From: JAXLZZ01 sp046350675
GTDB lineage: Bacteria > Patescibacteriota > Saccharimonadia > Saccharimonadales > UBA4665
Length of the DNA: 64,000 bases
Direction of reading: 5' to 3'
Assembly (NCBI GenBank): GCA_046350675.1
Contig: JAXLZZ010000007.1
Span: 9,089-73,088, forward strand
How positions within the stretch are numbered: position 1 is the stretch's first letter; each line of letters opens with the position of its first letter. A program made the position numbers and the translations under genes. Positions 25,103-33,348 of this stretch are shown here, one piece after another. Below the pieces are notes generated by a model. That model was not told the origin of the DNA. It was given only the letters and a program-made list of their open reading frames with translations, and searched no databases.

Positions 25103-26188
25103 ATGTACGAATTAAAATTAAAAAAGCTTCAGGAAAATGGTTTTGCATCTATGACTATTGCGATAGTCTTGATTATTGTTTTGGCGCTTACCACCATAGG
25201 ATTCGCACAGCTAGTACGACGCGAGCAACAATCAGCGCTTAATAAGCAGCTTGGTGCACAGGCTGTCTATGCTGCAGAGACCGGTATAAATGATATTACA
25301 AAGTACCTAAATGCTTATCCTGCCACAGAGGTGGACACTGATGGGGAGTGCATGGATAGCGGGGATCTTAGTGCTAGCAATGCGAACCCTATAATCGATT
25401 CTGCAAAAGACATCGCATACACTTGTGTGATAGTTGATAGCTCGCCAGACAATCTTGAAAGCACAATTGGGGCCAATGAGTCCTGGGCTAAAGTGATTAG
25501 ATTTACAAATGCCCCTGGAGATTTTAATCTAACTATACAGTGGACATCGACGACTAACAGCAATAGCCCAAAGGATAATACTGAAATAGGTAATTTTTAC
25601 CCTAAAGGCACTGGCACGGGAAGGTGGGGTGCTGCCCCTGCTGTGCTGCAGGTGTCTTTAACGCCATTGGTTGCTGGTGCGGGTAGAGATGTGCTTGAAG
25701 ACAAGACCTTCAATACTTATCTTTATCCTGTAACATCCGGTTCCTCAAATAGCGTGACGTATAAAAGCAGGAGTAGTGATACAGAAAGAGCAAAAGTAAT
25801 TGGAGGTATTTGTGACGCAGCTGGCAAGAACTGTACATCAACGATTACGGTGCCGAATAGCAGCACCGGAATGGGTGCGTCATCAGACGGTCCTTATCTA
25901 TTGCGTATATTGAGTTATTATGATGGATCAGTGGTTACAATAGGAACGACAGCCGATGGATTTAAAAATACCCAAGCTCTTATAGACGTGACGGGTAAGG
26001 CCAGAAATGTTCTCAAACGTATGCAAGTACATGTGCCGCTCAATGGGGATCGCTATGACTTGCCGAATTATGCTCTTGAGTCTAAGAATATTTGTAAGCG
26101 TATGGGCGCAAGCCCAGACCAGACATCATTCTTTAACCCTGATGGTTCATCGGCTGTAAGCGGCGCCTGCTACCCTTACAGCAACTAA
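25103..26188 (+). CDS. PilX-like minor pilus protein
   Basis: 361 residues from the ATG at 25103. TATAAT at 25090-25095 puts the transcription start at ~25102, so the ATG at 25097 would not be transcribed from this promoter, though it could be used from read-through. ENG|FASMTIAIVLIIVLALTTIGFAQLVRREQQSALNKQ is PilX-type: prepilin-like cleavage, no Glu+5, and an A-x-Y-A-A-E-T-G-I helix. It probably helps initiate or tip the pilus with the three genes before it. Confidence 0.78.
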   Translation: MYELKLKKLQENGFASMTIAIVLIIVLALTTIGFAQLVRREQQSALNKQLGAQAVYAAETGINDITKYLNAYPATEVDTDGECMDSGDLSASNANPIIDSAKDIAYTCVIVDSSPDNLESTIGANESWAKVIRFTNAPGDFNLTIQWTSTTNSNSPKDNTEIGNFYPKGTGTGRWGAAPAVLQVSLTPLVAGAGRDVLEDKTFNTYLYPVTSGSSNSVTYKSRSSDTERAKVIGGICDAAGKNCTSTITVPNSSTGMGASSDGPYLLRILSYYDGSVVTIGTTADGFKNTQALIDVTGKARNVLKRMQVHVPLNGDRYDLPNYALESKNICKRMGASPDQTSFFNPDGSSAVSGACYPYSN

Positions 26189-27102
26189 TCATCGGCGTGG
26201 CGGTGGAATTTTTCGTGGACTGAGCGTAGGTGTGGGTCGGTAACATGGGTATAGATTTGGGTTGTGGCGATGTTGCTATGGCCCAACAATGCTTGTACAG
26301 AACGCAAATCGGCGCCATTCATCAGTAAATCTGTAGCAAATGAGTGCCGCAAGGTGTGTGGGCTAACATGCTTGGTGATACCGGCCAGAAGGGCATAGCG
26401 GGCTACCAGACGCTGCACACTGCGCGCAGTAAGTCGATGCAGGTTTCCACTGCGATCCACGGTTTTACGACCGCTGTAGCGCAAAAACAGCGGTGTAGAG
26501 TTGTCGCTGCGCTTTTCTAGATATAATTCCACCCATTTTGCAGCCTCAGGGCTGATAAATATTGGCCGATCTTTCTGCCCCTTACCACGTACCATGAATT
26601 CTCGTCGCTTAAGGTTAATATTATCCTTATTCAGACCCACCAACTCACTTACGCGTAACCCAGAGCTAAACAAAAGCTCCAGAATAGCTCGGTCACGCAA
26701 TCCTGACTCTGTATTCAAATCTGGTTGTTCAAATAAGCGAGCCAACTCATCTTCATTCAAAAAAGTTACTTGTTTCCGTTTGGTGCGTGCTAGCTCAATT
26801 TTGTCCGCAGTTAGGGCAGGGATGTCGCGCTTGGCACAAAACTTCAAGAAGCTGCGTAGTGCAATTAAATGATAGTTCTGCGTTGTTTTACCTAATTCAT
26901 CAGATGTATTGGTGCCGAGGCGATTCAGCCACAGACGCCATTTACGAATCATCTCATTATCAATTTCAGAAACCTGTATTTCACCTGCAAAATCTACCAG
27001 ACGAGTGAGATAATGATCATAATTCTGAATCGTTTTTTGTGAGCGGTTTTGCTCAATTTCCAAGTATTCTAGAAAATCGGTTTTTGCTTTTGAAAATAGC
27101 AT
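26185..27102 (-). CDS. Tyrosine recombinase, XerC/XerD-like
   Basis: 305 residues: N-terminal SAM-like core-binding domain (~1-90), catalytic domain with Arg (SSGLRVSEL), Lys (KGQKDRPIF), HTLRHSFATDLL, GHSNIATTQIYTHV including the nucleophilic Tyr. Length and motifs match housekeeping Xer recombinases for chromosome dimer resolution. A second Xer gene is not in the window. Reverse-strand TACAAT ends 7 nt before the ATG (leaderless). It converges on the pilX-like gene with a 4-bp overlap. Confidence 0.92.
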   Translation of the reverse strand: MLFSKAKTDFLEYLEIEQNRSQKTIQNYDHYLTRLVDFAGEIQVSEIDNEMIRKWRLWLNRLGTNTSDELGKTTQNYHLIALRSFLKFCAKRDIPALTADKIELARTKRKQVTFLNEDELARLFEQPDLNTESGLRDRAILELLFSSGLRVSELVGLNKDNINLKRREFMVRGKGQKDRPIFISPEAAKWVELYLEKRSDNSTPLFLRYSGRKTVDRSGNLHRLTARSVQRLVARYALLAGITKHVSPHTLRHSFATDLLMNGADLRSVQALLGHSNIATTQIYTHVTDPHLRSVHEKFHRHADD

Positions 27103-27139
27103 AAGCTGATTGTATCATTGTGCGACATCTGTAGAAAGA

Positions 27140-27355
27140 TTACCACTTCTCTGAATCATTGCGATGCAGGTAGGTTTGATAGGCTGCCACACCTGTTAAT
27201 ACCAAGTAAAAGACAAGAATTGCGGTACCGATAATGAAAGGAGTCTTACTATGGTTCTTGCCGATTGCGTAGTATATCGCGAAGTCGGCTAACAGCAATA
27301 ACAACCCAGTTGTACTCAAAAATATGATCCAGTTATATTGTTGCATGCTAGTCAT
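27140..27355 (-). CDS. Small two-TM membrane protein
   Basis: 71 residues with hydrophobic segments at ~9-28 and ~39-60. A second Met (residue 4) is an alternative start. No family recognised. It lies upstream of and parallel to the Xer gene, 37 bp away. Confidence 0.55.
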   Translation of the reverse strand: MTSMQQYNWIIFLSTTGLLLLLADFAIYYAIGKNHSKTPFIIGTAILVFYLVLTGVAAYQTYLHRNDSEKW

Positions 27356-27445
27356 TTTACTCGTTCAGGTTGAGGATTGGAAATTGCTCTAGAACAGGGC
27401 AGCTATCTCTGTTAAAATACAGATATAAATTAAACAGGACCTCAC

Positions 27446-27952
27446 ATGGAAAAAACCCTTATTGTGTTCAAACCAGACGCTGTAGCACGCGGCATTGTTG
27501 GCGAAATTATTACCCGATTTGAACGAGCAGGATTCAAGATTGTTGGAACTAAAATGCTGCAGCCTGATCATCAACACTATTATGACCATTACGAAGGCAT
27601 TGGAACACTTAAGACTCGAAAAGGTGACGAAATTTTTGAAAGCCAATTGGCAAGCATGAAAGAAGGCCCAGTAATCGCCATGGTATTAGAAGGAGTCGAG
27701 GCGGTAGAGGCGGTGCGCAAGATGGTCGGTGATACTGAACCAAAAGCTGCGCTACCAGGCACCATCAGGGGTGATTTTGCACATGTTACGTATGGTCAGG
27801 CTGCTAGTATCGGGCGCGGTGTAGCAAATATTATTCACGCATCGGCTGATTCTGAAGAGGCGAAGAAAGAAATTGCCCATTGGTTCTCAGAGACAGAACT
27901 GTACGACTATAACGCAACTCACGAGCAATTTACCCAACCAAAGAAAAAATAA
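27446..27952 (+). CDS. ndk: Nucleoside diphosphate kinase
   Basis: 168 residues. TLIVFKPDAVARG start, Kpn-loop region, and the active-site histidine in NIIHASADSEEAKKEI. It transfers gamma-phosphate between NTP and NDP. About 20 residues longer than E. coli Ndk at the C-terminus. An AGGAC site precedes the ATG. Expected in an organism that salvages nucleotides. Confidence 0.96.
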   Translation: MEKTLIVFKPDAVARGIVGEIITRFERAGFKIVGTKMLQPDHQHYYDHYEGIGTLKTRKGDEIFESQLASMKEGPVIAMVLEGVEAVEAVRKMVGDTEPKAALPGTIRGDFAHVTYGQAASIGRGVANIIHASADSEEAKKEIAHWFSETELYDYNATHEQFTQPKKK

Positions 27953-27985
27953 ATTTCCATCTTTTCATCTCAACCACTTCCAACC

Positions 27986-28288
27986 GTCATCTCGAGCGAA
28001 GTCGAGAGATCTTTTTCATTGTTCTTTCAACAAAGAACCAAGTTCTTTCTTTTGGCTTGATCCAAAAGAAAGCAAAAGATCACGAGCACACCCTCCACGT
28101 GACTTGCTAGCTGTAACACCAACAATGTCTCGGATGTCTCCCTCCGGTCGGCCTCGCTCGTTATAGATTCCATAGGAATCTCACTCAGCAGTATCCTCGA
28201 ACAATAATTGTTGCTGCCACAACTACCAAATCACGTTACGGCTGTCAATGCTCGAAGAACCGCCATGGCACCTTGCTGAAGGCGAGGG
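27986..28288 (+). repeat. Dispersed structured repeat, copy 3
   Basis: GTCATCTCGAGCGAAGTCGAGAGAT hairpin, GTTCTTT-caac-AAAGAAC, CTTTCTTTTGG-CTTGAT-CCAAAAGAAAG (28045-28072), AGATTCC-ATA-GGAATCT, then CCGCCATGGCA near the end. The terminal GAGGAATT hairpin is lost. It lies between ndk and the tRNA-Arg region. No gene is present. Confidence 0.85.
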
Positions 28289-28322
28289 ATAGTTAGATAT
28301 AAACTGTTACAATATCCTTCGA

Positions 28323-28363
28323 GTCCCCATAGTTCAATGGATAGAATAACGGAGCTTGTCCTG
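28323..28363 (+). pseudogene. 5' half of a tRNA gene (Arg-like), truncated
   Basis: GTCCCCATAGTTCAATGGAT... reads as acceptor strand, D-arm and start of the anticodon arm of a tRNA related to but not identical with the intact tRNA-Arg that starts 12 bp later. TACAAT at 28308-28313 would start transcription at ~28320. The 3' half is absent. Confidence 0.65.
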
Positions 28364-28374
28364 TACACCTTGGT

Positions 28375-28449
28375 GCCCCTGTAGTTCAATGGATAAAACA
28401 ACTCCGTCCTAAGGAGAAGCTGGGGGTTCGACTCCCTCCGGGGGCACCA
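28375..28449 (+). tRNA. tRNA-Arg (CCT)
   Basis: 75-nt cloverleaf: acceptor GCCCCTG/CGGGGGC, D-arm, anticodon loop GTCCTAA (anticodon CCT, reads AGG), T-arm GGGGGTTCGACTCCCTC, discriminator A and encoded CCA. The leader (28360-28374) and trailer (28446-28461) are complementary apart from one bulged base, extending the acceptor helix through the CCA. Confidence 0.93.
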
Positions 28450-28615
28450 AGGTGATACAGGATCTAAAGTAAATCCGTGTTCGGCGAACGAGGAACGGAA
28501 CAGTGAGTGCACTTATGTAGTCACTGTGAGTACCGCAGGAAGGAGTGTGGTAAAGCCACACGATATCGCAGTGGGGATACCAAAATAATGCTTGGTGGGC
28601 ACCAGGAGATGTATA

Positions 28616-29131
28616 TTGAATCATCCGGAATCACTTATTGTTAGAAGCCAAGAGATTGTTGACATTGCTCAACAGGAGCTCAAGGAATACCTTGGCAGGA
28701 TAAGCTTACCGATAGATTATCTGACGGTAATCCCAGAAGATGAAGAAGACCAACTGTGCTTGAGTGGCGAAGCTGCAGCACTTGGTACAAAGATCTTCTC
28801 CAAGAATGGTGACATTTTTCGCATTGATGAGCCGAATGAGTCCGAACTATCTGTTATCCGTGTCCGCAAGCCGGTGACACACCCAGAAACTGACAACGAT
28901 GTTAACAGGATCGGTACTGTAGACTTTGTTTCCGGTGATTATCGAAGGCTAAAAGAGCTTCTTTTTGTCAACGCATCCATAGATGAAAAGTTCGACAGGA
29001 AAATACGCGGCAAAGGAGAAGATGCGAAGGTCGTTCCGTATAGTATCGTGCGAATTGATGACCCAGCGCTGAGAGTAGGGTTATATTTCCCAAGCCTGCG
29101 CATTACAGATGCGATTCGACGCGTAGCATGA
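28616..29131 (+). CDS. Hypothetical protein downstream of tRNA-Arg
   Basis: 171 residues from the TTG at 28616, preceded by AGGAG with a 7-nt spacer; an in-frame TTG at 28592 would add 8 residues but has no such site. Soluble, acidic, no signal or TM. Rich in beta-strand-like alternation (YLTVIPEDEEDQLCL, LSVIRVRKPV). No family recognised. Confidence 0.6.
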   Translation: MNHPESLIVRSQEIVDIAQQELKEYLGRISLPIDYLTVIPEDEEDQLCLSGEAAALGTKIFSKNGDIFRIDEPNESELSVIRVRKPVTHPETDNDVNRIGTVDFVSGDYRRLKELLFVNASIDEKFDRKIRGKGEDAKVVPYSIVRIDDPALRVGLYFPSLRITDAIRRVA

Positions 29132-29150
29132 TTTCAGGTGTTTCTGGAAA

Positions 29151-29179
29151 TTGACAAAAACATAATTATTTGCTATAAT
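29151..29179 (+). promoter_or_regulatory. Consensus sigma70 promoter
   Basis: TTGACA (29151-29156), 17 bp, TATAAT (29174-29179): a perfect consensus pair, the strongest promoter in the window. It gives a ~30-nt leader with an AAAGG site for the 29217 gene. Confidence 0.85.
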
Positions 29180-29216
29180 GTTACGGTACAAAAATAAAAC
29201 AAAAAGGTTGAACAGC

Positions 29217-29636
29217 ATGCCTAAAGAAGAAAGTTCAGTGGATTTCGCCAATAGGATGGCAAATCGAGCAGGCTCTAGAATCCCGCAAGATCTAGAAGCG
29301 ATGAATATTAATGACTTTATAGCCTGTTTGAGTGATTTGCAGGCAGCTGGGGACGCACTGAGTCAAGAAAACGACACAAAAGAAGAGGGCAAATCCATCG
29401 GCATGTATTCGTACTTACGCGACAACTACGATGTAAAGAAAGTTGGAGACATTGCTCCGTTGCTTCGTAGTGGCGTTGTTCCGGCAAATGTTGTTGGCCT
29501 GTGGGTAGAGGAAGGCTTGGCCGTCAACCCACGCGAGTATGATGCAATTGAGATTGGTTATCCAGAGCAGCGTGAGCCGCTTAAAGAAATAAGGGCGCAG
29601 AGGTTAGCCGAGATTCATAATAGATTCCATGAGTAG
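29217..29636 (+). CDS. Hypothetical acidic soluble protein, strong promoter
   Basis: 139 residues from the ATG at 29217. The earlier in-frame ATG at 29178 overlaps the -10 box and cannot be used. Helical, no TM. A segment SYLRDNYDVKKVGDIAPLLRSGVVPANVVGLWVEE has a domain-like look but no family is recognised. The consensus promoter suggests an abundant product. Confidence 0.65.
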   Translation: MPKEESSVDFANRMANRAGSRIPQDLEAMNINDFIACLSDLQAAGDALSQENDTKEEGKSIGMYSYLRDNYDVKKVGDIAPLLRSGVVPANVVGLWVEEGLAVNPREYDAIEIGYPEQREPLKEIRAQRLAEIHNRFHE

Positions 29637-29696
29637 CATTCCTTTGATGGCTCTGAAAAGTGGTAGAATATAGCCATAAACGTTTAAATACACAAA

Positions 29697-30266
29697 ATGG
29701 CTACAAAATACTTCTCCGACCAGTTCGACGACGAAACCGTCTTGTATGTGTTTCGGCGTCACCCGGTAGTGATGCGCAAGGGGTTGGTTTTTGGTTTATT
29801 GGGCCCGCTTATCGGCATTATCCCGGCAGCAGTTAAGCCCGACCTTGGTTTTACGGTATTCTTCGGCGGCTTGGCACTTGGCTGTATTTTGGGTCTACTT
29901 ATCTTGGCACCAAGCTGGATTAGCTGGTATTTCAGCGTATTTATCATTACCGATCAGAGATTTATTCAAATTACCCAAAAGGGCTTATTCCACCGGTCTG
30001 TATCAGATATAAGCCTCAGACAGGTACAGTCGATCAATTACACGGTGTCTGGAATTCAGGAAACACTGCTCGGATTTGGTACAATGAAAGTACAGACATA
30101 CATCGGGGACATGGAGATTAAGGATCTTGGCCATCCTGGTAAGATCCAGGCAAAGTTCGTGAGTATTCTGCGCGACGAAGGCATTGATGCGAATCCGTAT
30201 CCAGCCGCAATGTTGCAACAAAACGATACAGATGAAGAAGAAACCGAAGAATCCGGAAAAGCCTAA
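29697..30266 (+). CDS. Membrane protein with bacterial PH (bPH2) domain
   Basis: 189 residues: two TM helices (~28-48, ~53-80), then a bPH2-type domain (FIITDQRFIQITQKGLFHRSVSDISLRQVQSINY...GTMKVQTYIGDMEIKDLGHPGKI). Similar to YdbS/YdbT-like proteins. Role unknown, possibly membrane-associated stress. The 3' end overlaps the next gene. Confidence 0.8.
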   Translation: MATKYFSDQFDDETVLYVFRRHPVVMRKGLVFGLLGPLIGIIPAAVKPDLGFTVFFGGLALGCILGLLILAPSWISWYFSVFIITDQRFIQITQKGLFHRSVSDISLRQVQSINYTVSGIQETLLGFGTMKVQTYIGDMEIKDLGHPGKIQAKFVSILRDEGIDANPYPAAMLQQNDTDEEETEESGKA

Positions 30267-31323
30267 GCTTTCCCAAAAAGTTCCGCGCCCATTCAAGCGC
30301 AAAAGGTCCACTGAAGATAAGTTCAGTGAGGCGCTAAAAGACGTTCCTCGAATCACCAACGAAACAGTGGCGGAGCACCGAGAAGACGTATTGTCATCGG
30401 CCCGTAAGTTTATTTATCCCCTGCAACATTCCAAGCGTCACGTGGTACGCAACTCTATTTTGATTTTAGTAGCTGTTATCGTCGCATTTTTTGCGTATGT
30501 AACGTTGAGTTTGTATAAGTTCCAGTCAACATCCGGTTTTATGTACGGCGTTACACGAGTGGTGCCATTTCCAGTCGCAAAAGTTGGTGATAGCTGGGTG
30601 AGTTACGAATCATACCTCTTTGAATTGCGTCGTAATATGCACTATTACCACACGCAGCAGCAAACTGATTTTTCAAGTAAGTCAGGCAAAGACCAGTTAG
30701 CTTTGCTTAAAAAGCAAGCGATGAATCAGACGATCGAGGACGCGTATGTAAAACAGCTAGCCAAAGAAAATGGGGTTAGTGTGAGCTCTAAAGAGGTAGA
30801 TAATCAAGTTGCGCTGGTTCGCCAAGAGAATCGCCTCGGCAATAGCGACCGCGTATTTAACGATGTGCTCAAGCAGTTTTGGGGCTGGAATCAGAATGAT
30901 TTTAAGCGTGAACTGCGCCAACAATTGCTGCAGCAGGCGGTTGTAGCCAAGCTGGATACTCAAACGAATGACAAAGCTGAATCAGCGCTCAAACAGCTGC
31001 AGGGTGGGGCAGACTTTGCCAACTTAGCTAAACAAAGTAGCCAAGACCAGAACACTGCAGCCAACGGCGGTGCATATGCTGCACCAATTACGCCCACCTC
31101 CCGTGATGTCGCCCCAATTGTTACCGCAAGCTTATTTAAGCTCAAAGCAGGGCAGGTATCAGGTCTGATTAATACCGGCTACACCTTAGAAATTGTGAAA
31201 GTCCTGGATGCAACACAGAATAGTGTGCAGGCTGCGCACATACAGTTCAACTTTAAGCCAATCTCTGACTTCACCAAGCCACTGCGCAAACAAGAACCAC
31301 CAAAAATCTTCATCTCAACCTAG
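30232..31323 (+). CDS. Membrane-anchored SurA N-domain/parvulin peptidyl-prolyl isomerase
   Basis: 363 residues from the ATG at 30232, overlapping the PH gene by 35 bp. Basic N-terminus, TM ~73-96 (NSILILVAVIVAFFAYVTLSLY), SurA_N-like domain ~120-235, parvulin domain ~250-340 (GGADFANLAKQSSQDQNTAANGGAY...LFKLKAGQVSGLINT.GYTLEIVKV). It probably folds exported proteins on the outer face of the membrane. Better match to a PPIase than the 8910 protein. Confidence 0.82.
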   Translation: MKKKPKNPEKPKLSQKVPRPFKRKRSTEDKFSEALKDVPRITNETVAEHREDVLSSARKFIYPLQHSKRHVVRNSILILVAVIVAFFAYVTLSLYKFQSTSGFMYGVTRVVPFPVAKVGDSWVSYESYLFELRRNMHYYHTQQQTDFSSKSGKDQLALLKKQAMNQTIEDAYVKQLAKENGVSVSSKEVDNQVALVRQENRLGNSDRVFNDVLKQFWGWNQNDFKRELRQQLLQQAVVAKLDTQTNDKAESALKQLQGGADFANLAKQSSQDQNTAANGGAYAAPITPTSRDVAPIVTASLFKLKAGQVSGLINTGYTLEIVKVLDATQNSVQAAHIQFNFKPISDFTKPLRKQEPPKIFIST

Positions 31324-31408
31324 TTTACGCGTTACTAGAGTAAAAGGTTTGCTTTTTGTGCCCAGAATTGCTATGATTACCCCTGTCTTTTGTATAAATT
31401 GACGGCGA

Positions 31409-31485
31409 GGGCTCGTAGTGAAGGGGTCTATCACGCCTCCCTGTCACGGAGGAGATCGCCGGTTCAAATCCGGTCGGGCCCGCCA
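31409..31485 (+). tRNA. tRNA-Asp (GTC)
   Basis: 77 nt: acceptor GGGCTCG/CGGGCCC, D-arm GTGA/TCAC, anticodon loop CTGTCAC (GTC), T-arm CCGGTTCAAATCCGG, discriminator G and encoded CCA. Followed by a stem-loop with T-run (~31492-31519) acting as terminator. Confidence 0.94.
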
Positions 31486-31665
31486 CATAAAGAACGTCAC
31501 CGTTGGTGGCGTTTTTTATATGGGCAAGTCTCTGACTTGTGATTGGGGCCGGCGATAGAGTGAGCAACGCGAACGGGCCGAGTCGCGGAGCAATAGCTCT
31601 CGCAGGAATGTATTCCGAGAAAGCTATTGAGGAGAAGGACGAAGTCCGCTAATCCGGTCGGGCCC
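31486..31665 (+). repeat. tRNA-Asp satellite: spacer plus copy of tRNA 3' tail
   Basis: After a terminator hairpin, ~130 bp of structured sequence (CAATAGCT...AGCTATTG with inner GGAAT/ATTCC, then GGAC-GAA-GTCC) leads into AATCCGGTCGGGCCC at 31651-31665, an exact copy of the tRNA-Asp 3' portion at 31467-31481. No ORF. Confidence 0.7.
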
Positions 31666-31684
31666 TTTCTCGAGCATACTATAC

Positions 31685-31713
31685 TTGACTTATAATAAAG
31701 CTTATGCTATACT
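31685..31713 (+). promoter_or_regulatory. Promoter of the 31753 gene
   Basis: TTGACT (31685-31690), 17 bp, TATACT (31708-31713). The leader of ~33 nt carries an AAAAGGAAAT site. Confidence 0.65.
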
Positions 31714-31752
31714 GTAGCTAGTTCGATACAAAACCAAAAGGAAATACAAATA

Positions 31753-32346
31753 ATGTCAGAAAAAACACCTAATCAAATTGGCGAAGAAGCTGCAAAAAAT
31801 GTTGCTTTTATACAGTTAAAAGAAGAACAGGTAGCAGCAAACCCTCAGTGGGCCGAGCATGATAAAAGGATGGAGGCATCAGGATTTGTGCCGATGAATC
31901 TTCCTCCTGTTGAGGATGCTGTAAAGCGCTCAAAAGACCATTACGAGGATAACAAAGCTGCTTACCAAGACCTCGCAGCTGTAGAAGCGCATCTCGATGG
32001 GGTGAAGCTCAACGTAGACCACCCGCTTCACCAGCAAGATACTGCAGAGCCTGAAGAAACAAGCACCTACGACTTTGAAGCAGCCGAAGAGAAATACCAA
32101 GCTGAGATAGCAGAAGTAACTAAGTCGGCCCATGAACTCCTTGAAGAAAGAGGGGTAAAGTCAATTGCAATGACTAGTGCTGGCGTAGATGACCTAGAAG
32201 GTGATGCGGCAGCGATTAGAGATGAAATTTTCAAAGCACGCCTTGATGCTGGCTACGAACTCAGCTACAGCCAACTTTGTAATGGTATATATGCTGGCGC
32301 CCAAGAATTAGGCATACTTAGCGATCAACAAGAACAACGACAGTAG
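31753..32346 (+). CDS. Hypothetical acidic helical protein
   Basis: 197 residues, acidic, no TM, with predicted helices and a possible coiled coil (~85-130). Contains paired statements such as GVDDLEGDAAAIRDEIFKARLDAGYELSYSQLCNGI. No recognised family. Has a good promoter. Confidence 0.6.
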   Translation: MSEKTPNQIGEEAAKNVAFIQLKEEQVAANPQWAEHDKRMEASGFVPMNLPPVEDAVKRSKDHYEDNKAAYQDLAAVEAHLDGVKLNVDHPLHQQDTAEPEETSTYDFEAAEEKYQAEIAEVTKSAHELLEERGVKSIAMTSAGVDDLEGDAAAIRDEIFKARLDAGYELSYSQLCNGIYAGAQELGILSDQQEQRQ

Positions 32347-32415
32347 GTTTAGCATTCGTAAAATAGCGAAGCTTACAACGTGGGTCCAGCTTCCGGTGTT
32401 TGCTACAATGCAGCT

Positions 32416-32559
32416 ATGAATTGCCCAACTTGCAGACAACCGCTACGCCTCGACAGAAACGACGAGAACAACAACCCAAATACAGGGGTCAAGTACGACC
32501 GCAAGATTTACGTGTGCGACAAAGATGATCTCTGGCTAACGATTGAAGCCCCTAAGTAA
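32416..32559 (+). CDS. Small zinc-ribbon-like protein (47 aa)
   Basis: The ATG at 32416 lies exactly at the predicted +1 of TACAAT (32404-32409). The product MNCPTCRQPLRL...YVCDKDDLW has a CPxC knuckle and a single later Cys, so it is a partial zinc ribbon. It overlaps the 3' end of the converging PH gene by 8 bp. Short, so moderate confidence. Confidence 0.6.
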   Translation: MNCPTCRQPLRLDRNDENNNPNTGVKYDRKIYVCDKDDLWLTIEAPK

Positions 32560-33055
32560 CCAGTTCGCGGGAGCGATTGCCTTTGTTTTCCATGTGGGCT
32601 TTGAGTAGTAGTAATTGCTGGTCGGGATTTGCCACTTCACGCAGAATAAGCGTTCGTTCCAGCTTGGGAATGGTGAGTTCGATATCACCGTAACCGTATT
32701 TTTGACCCATGTAACTTTGCTGTACACGCGCCGAGATAATAGATTCGTACAGATAGACGTCTTGAGTTGTGGTGCCCATAAGACCACGCATTCGAGTTAT
32801 TACCAAGGCATCCTCGCCTAACATAAACTGTGTTGCGTCCCATTTTTTGCTACGGATAAGAACTGCTACCCAAGCGGCGAACATAACGCCCAAAAAAGTA
32901 AAAATACTGCTCAGTAGATAGACTTCAAACGCCATGCGCATAAAGGTGCGAACCATGATAGCCGCCAACAAAGCAGTCAGTACAGCGCCAATAAGGATCA
33001 TGCGAGTCTCAAGGCGGAAAGCTTTCTCGCTGCGCTGCATTTCTTGAGCTTCCAT
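32552..33055 (-). CDS. Two-TM protein with PH-like domain
   Basis: 167 residues: basic N-terminus, TM ~21-37 and ~45-67, then a PH-like beta domain (FMLGEDALVITRMRGLMGTTTQDVYLYESIISARVQQSYMGQKYGYGDIELTI). Reverse-strand TATAAT (33067-33062) ends 7 nt before the ATG, so leaderless. Function unknown. Confidence 0.7.
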   Translation of the reverse strand: MEAQEMQRSEKAFRLETRMILIGAVLTALLAAIMVRTFMRMAFEVYLLSSIFTFLGVMFAAWVAVLIRSKKWDATQFMLGEDALVITRMRGLMGTTTQDVYLYESIISARVQQSYMGQKYGYGDIELTIPKLERTLILREVANPDQQLLLLKAHMENKGNRSRELVT

Positions 33056-33122
33056 AGCGCAATTATAACAGCTGGTCGGCTAACAACATAAGCGTGATAC
33101 ACTATCAGCTTAAAGGCGAACT

Positions 33123-33290
33123 ATGTATCAATATATTGCACACGCAGGGCATAAACATGCAGCTGAATCATCCAATACCGATGTGGCACTACTCGCAGGT
33201 GTTGCAGCAACACTGATAATAATTGTCGTAGCACTTATTATTTTCGATAAAAAACAAGCCAAAAAGGAAAAGTCAGACACCTCTGAATAA
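33123..33290 (+). CDS. Small single-TM protein (55 aa)
   Basis: ATG 33123 to TAA 33290: a His-rich short N-terminus (HAGHKHAAESS), TM ~20-42 (VALLAGVAATLIIIVVALIIF), basic C-terminal tail. AAAGGCG lies 6-8 nt upstream. Function unknown. Confidence 0.6.
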   Translation: MYQYIAHAGHKHAAESSNTDVALLAGVAATLIIIVVALIIFDKKQAKKEKSDTSE

Positions 33291-33348
33291 GTTTGCAATC
33301 GCACAATATGGTGTTACGATTGAGATACAAACTAACGGAGGGAAAAAC

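Noticed and set aside
26185..27102. Xer gene as integrase for the tRNA satellite elements
   Set aside because: Sequence and size fit a housekeeping Xer recombinase and it is far from the satellites; no evidence links them.
28231..28624. Reverse-strand open frames over tRNA-Arg
   Set aside because: They run antisense through the tRNA and repeat copy 3 and have no supporting features.
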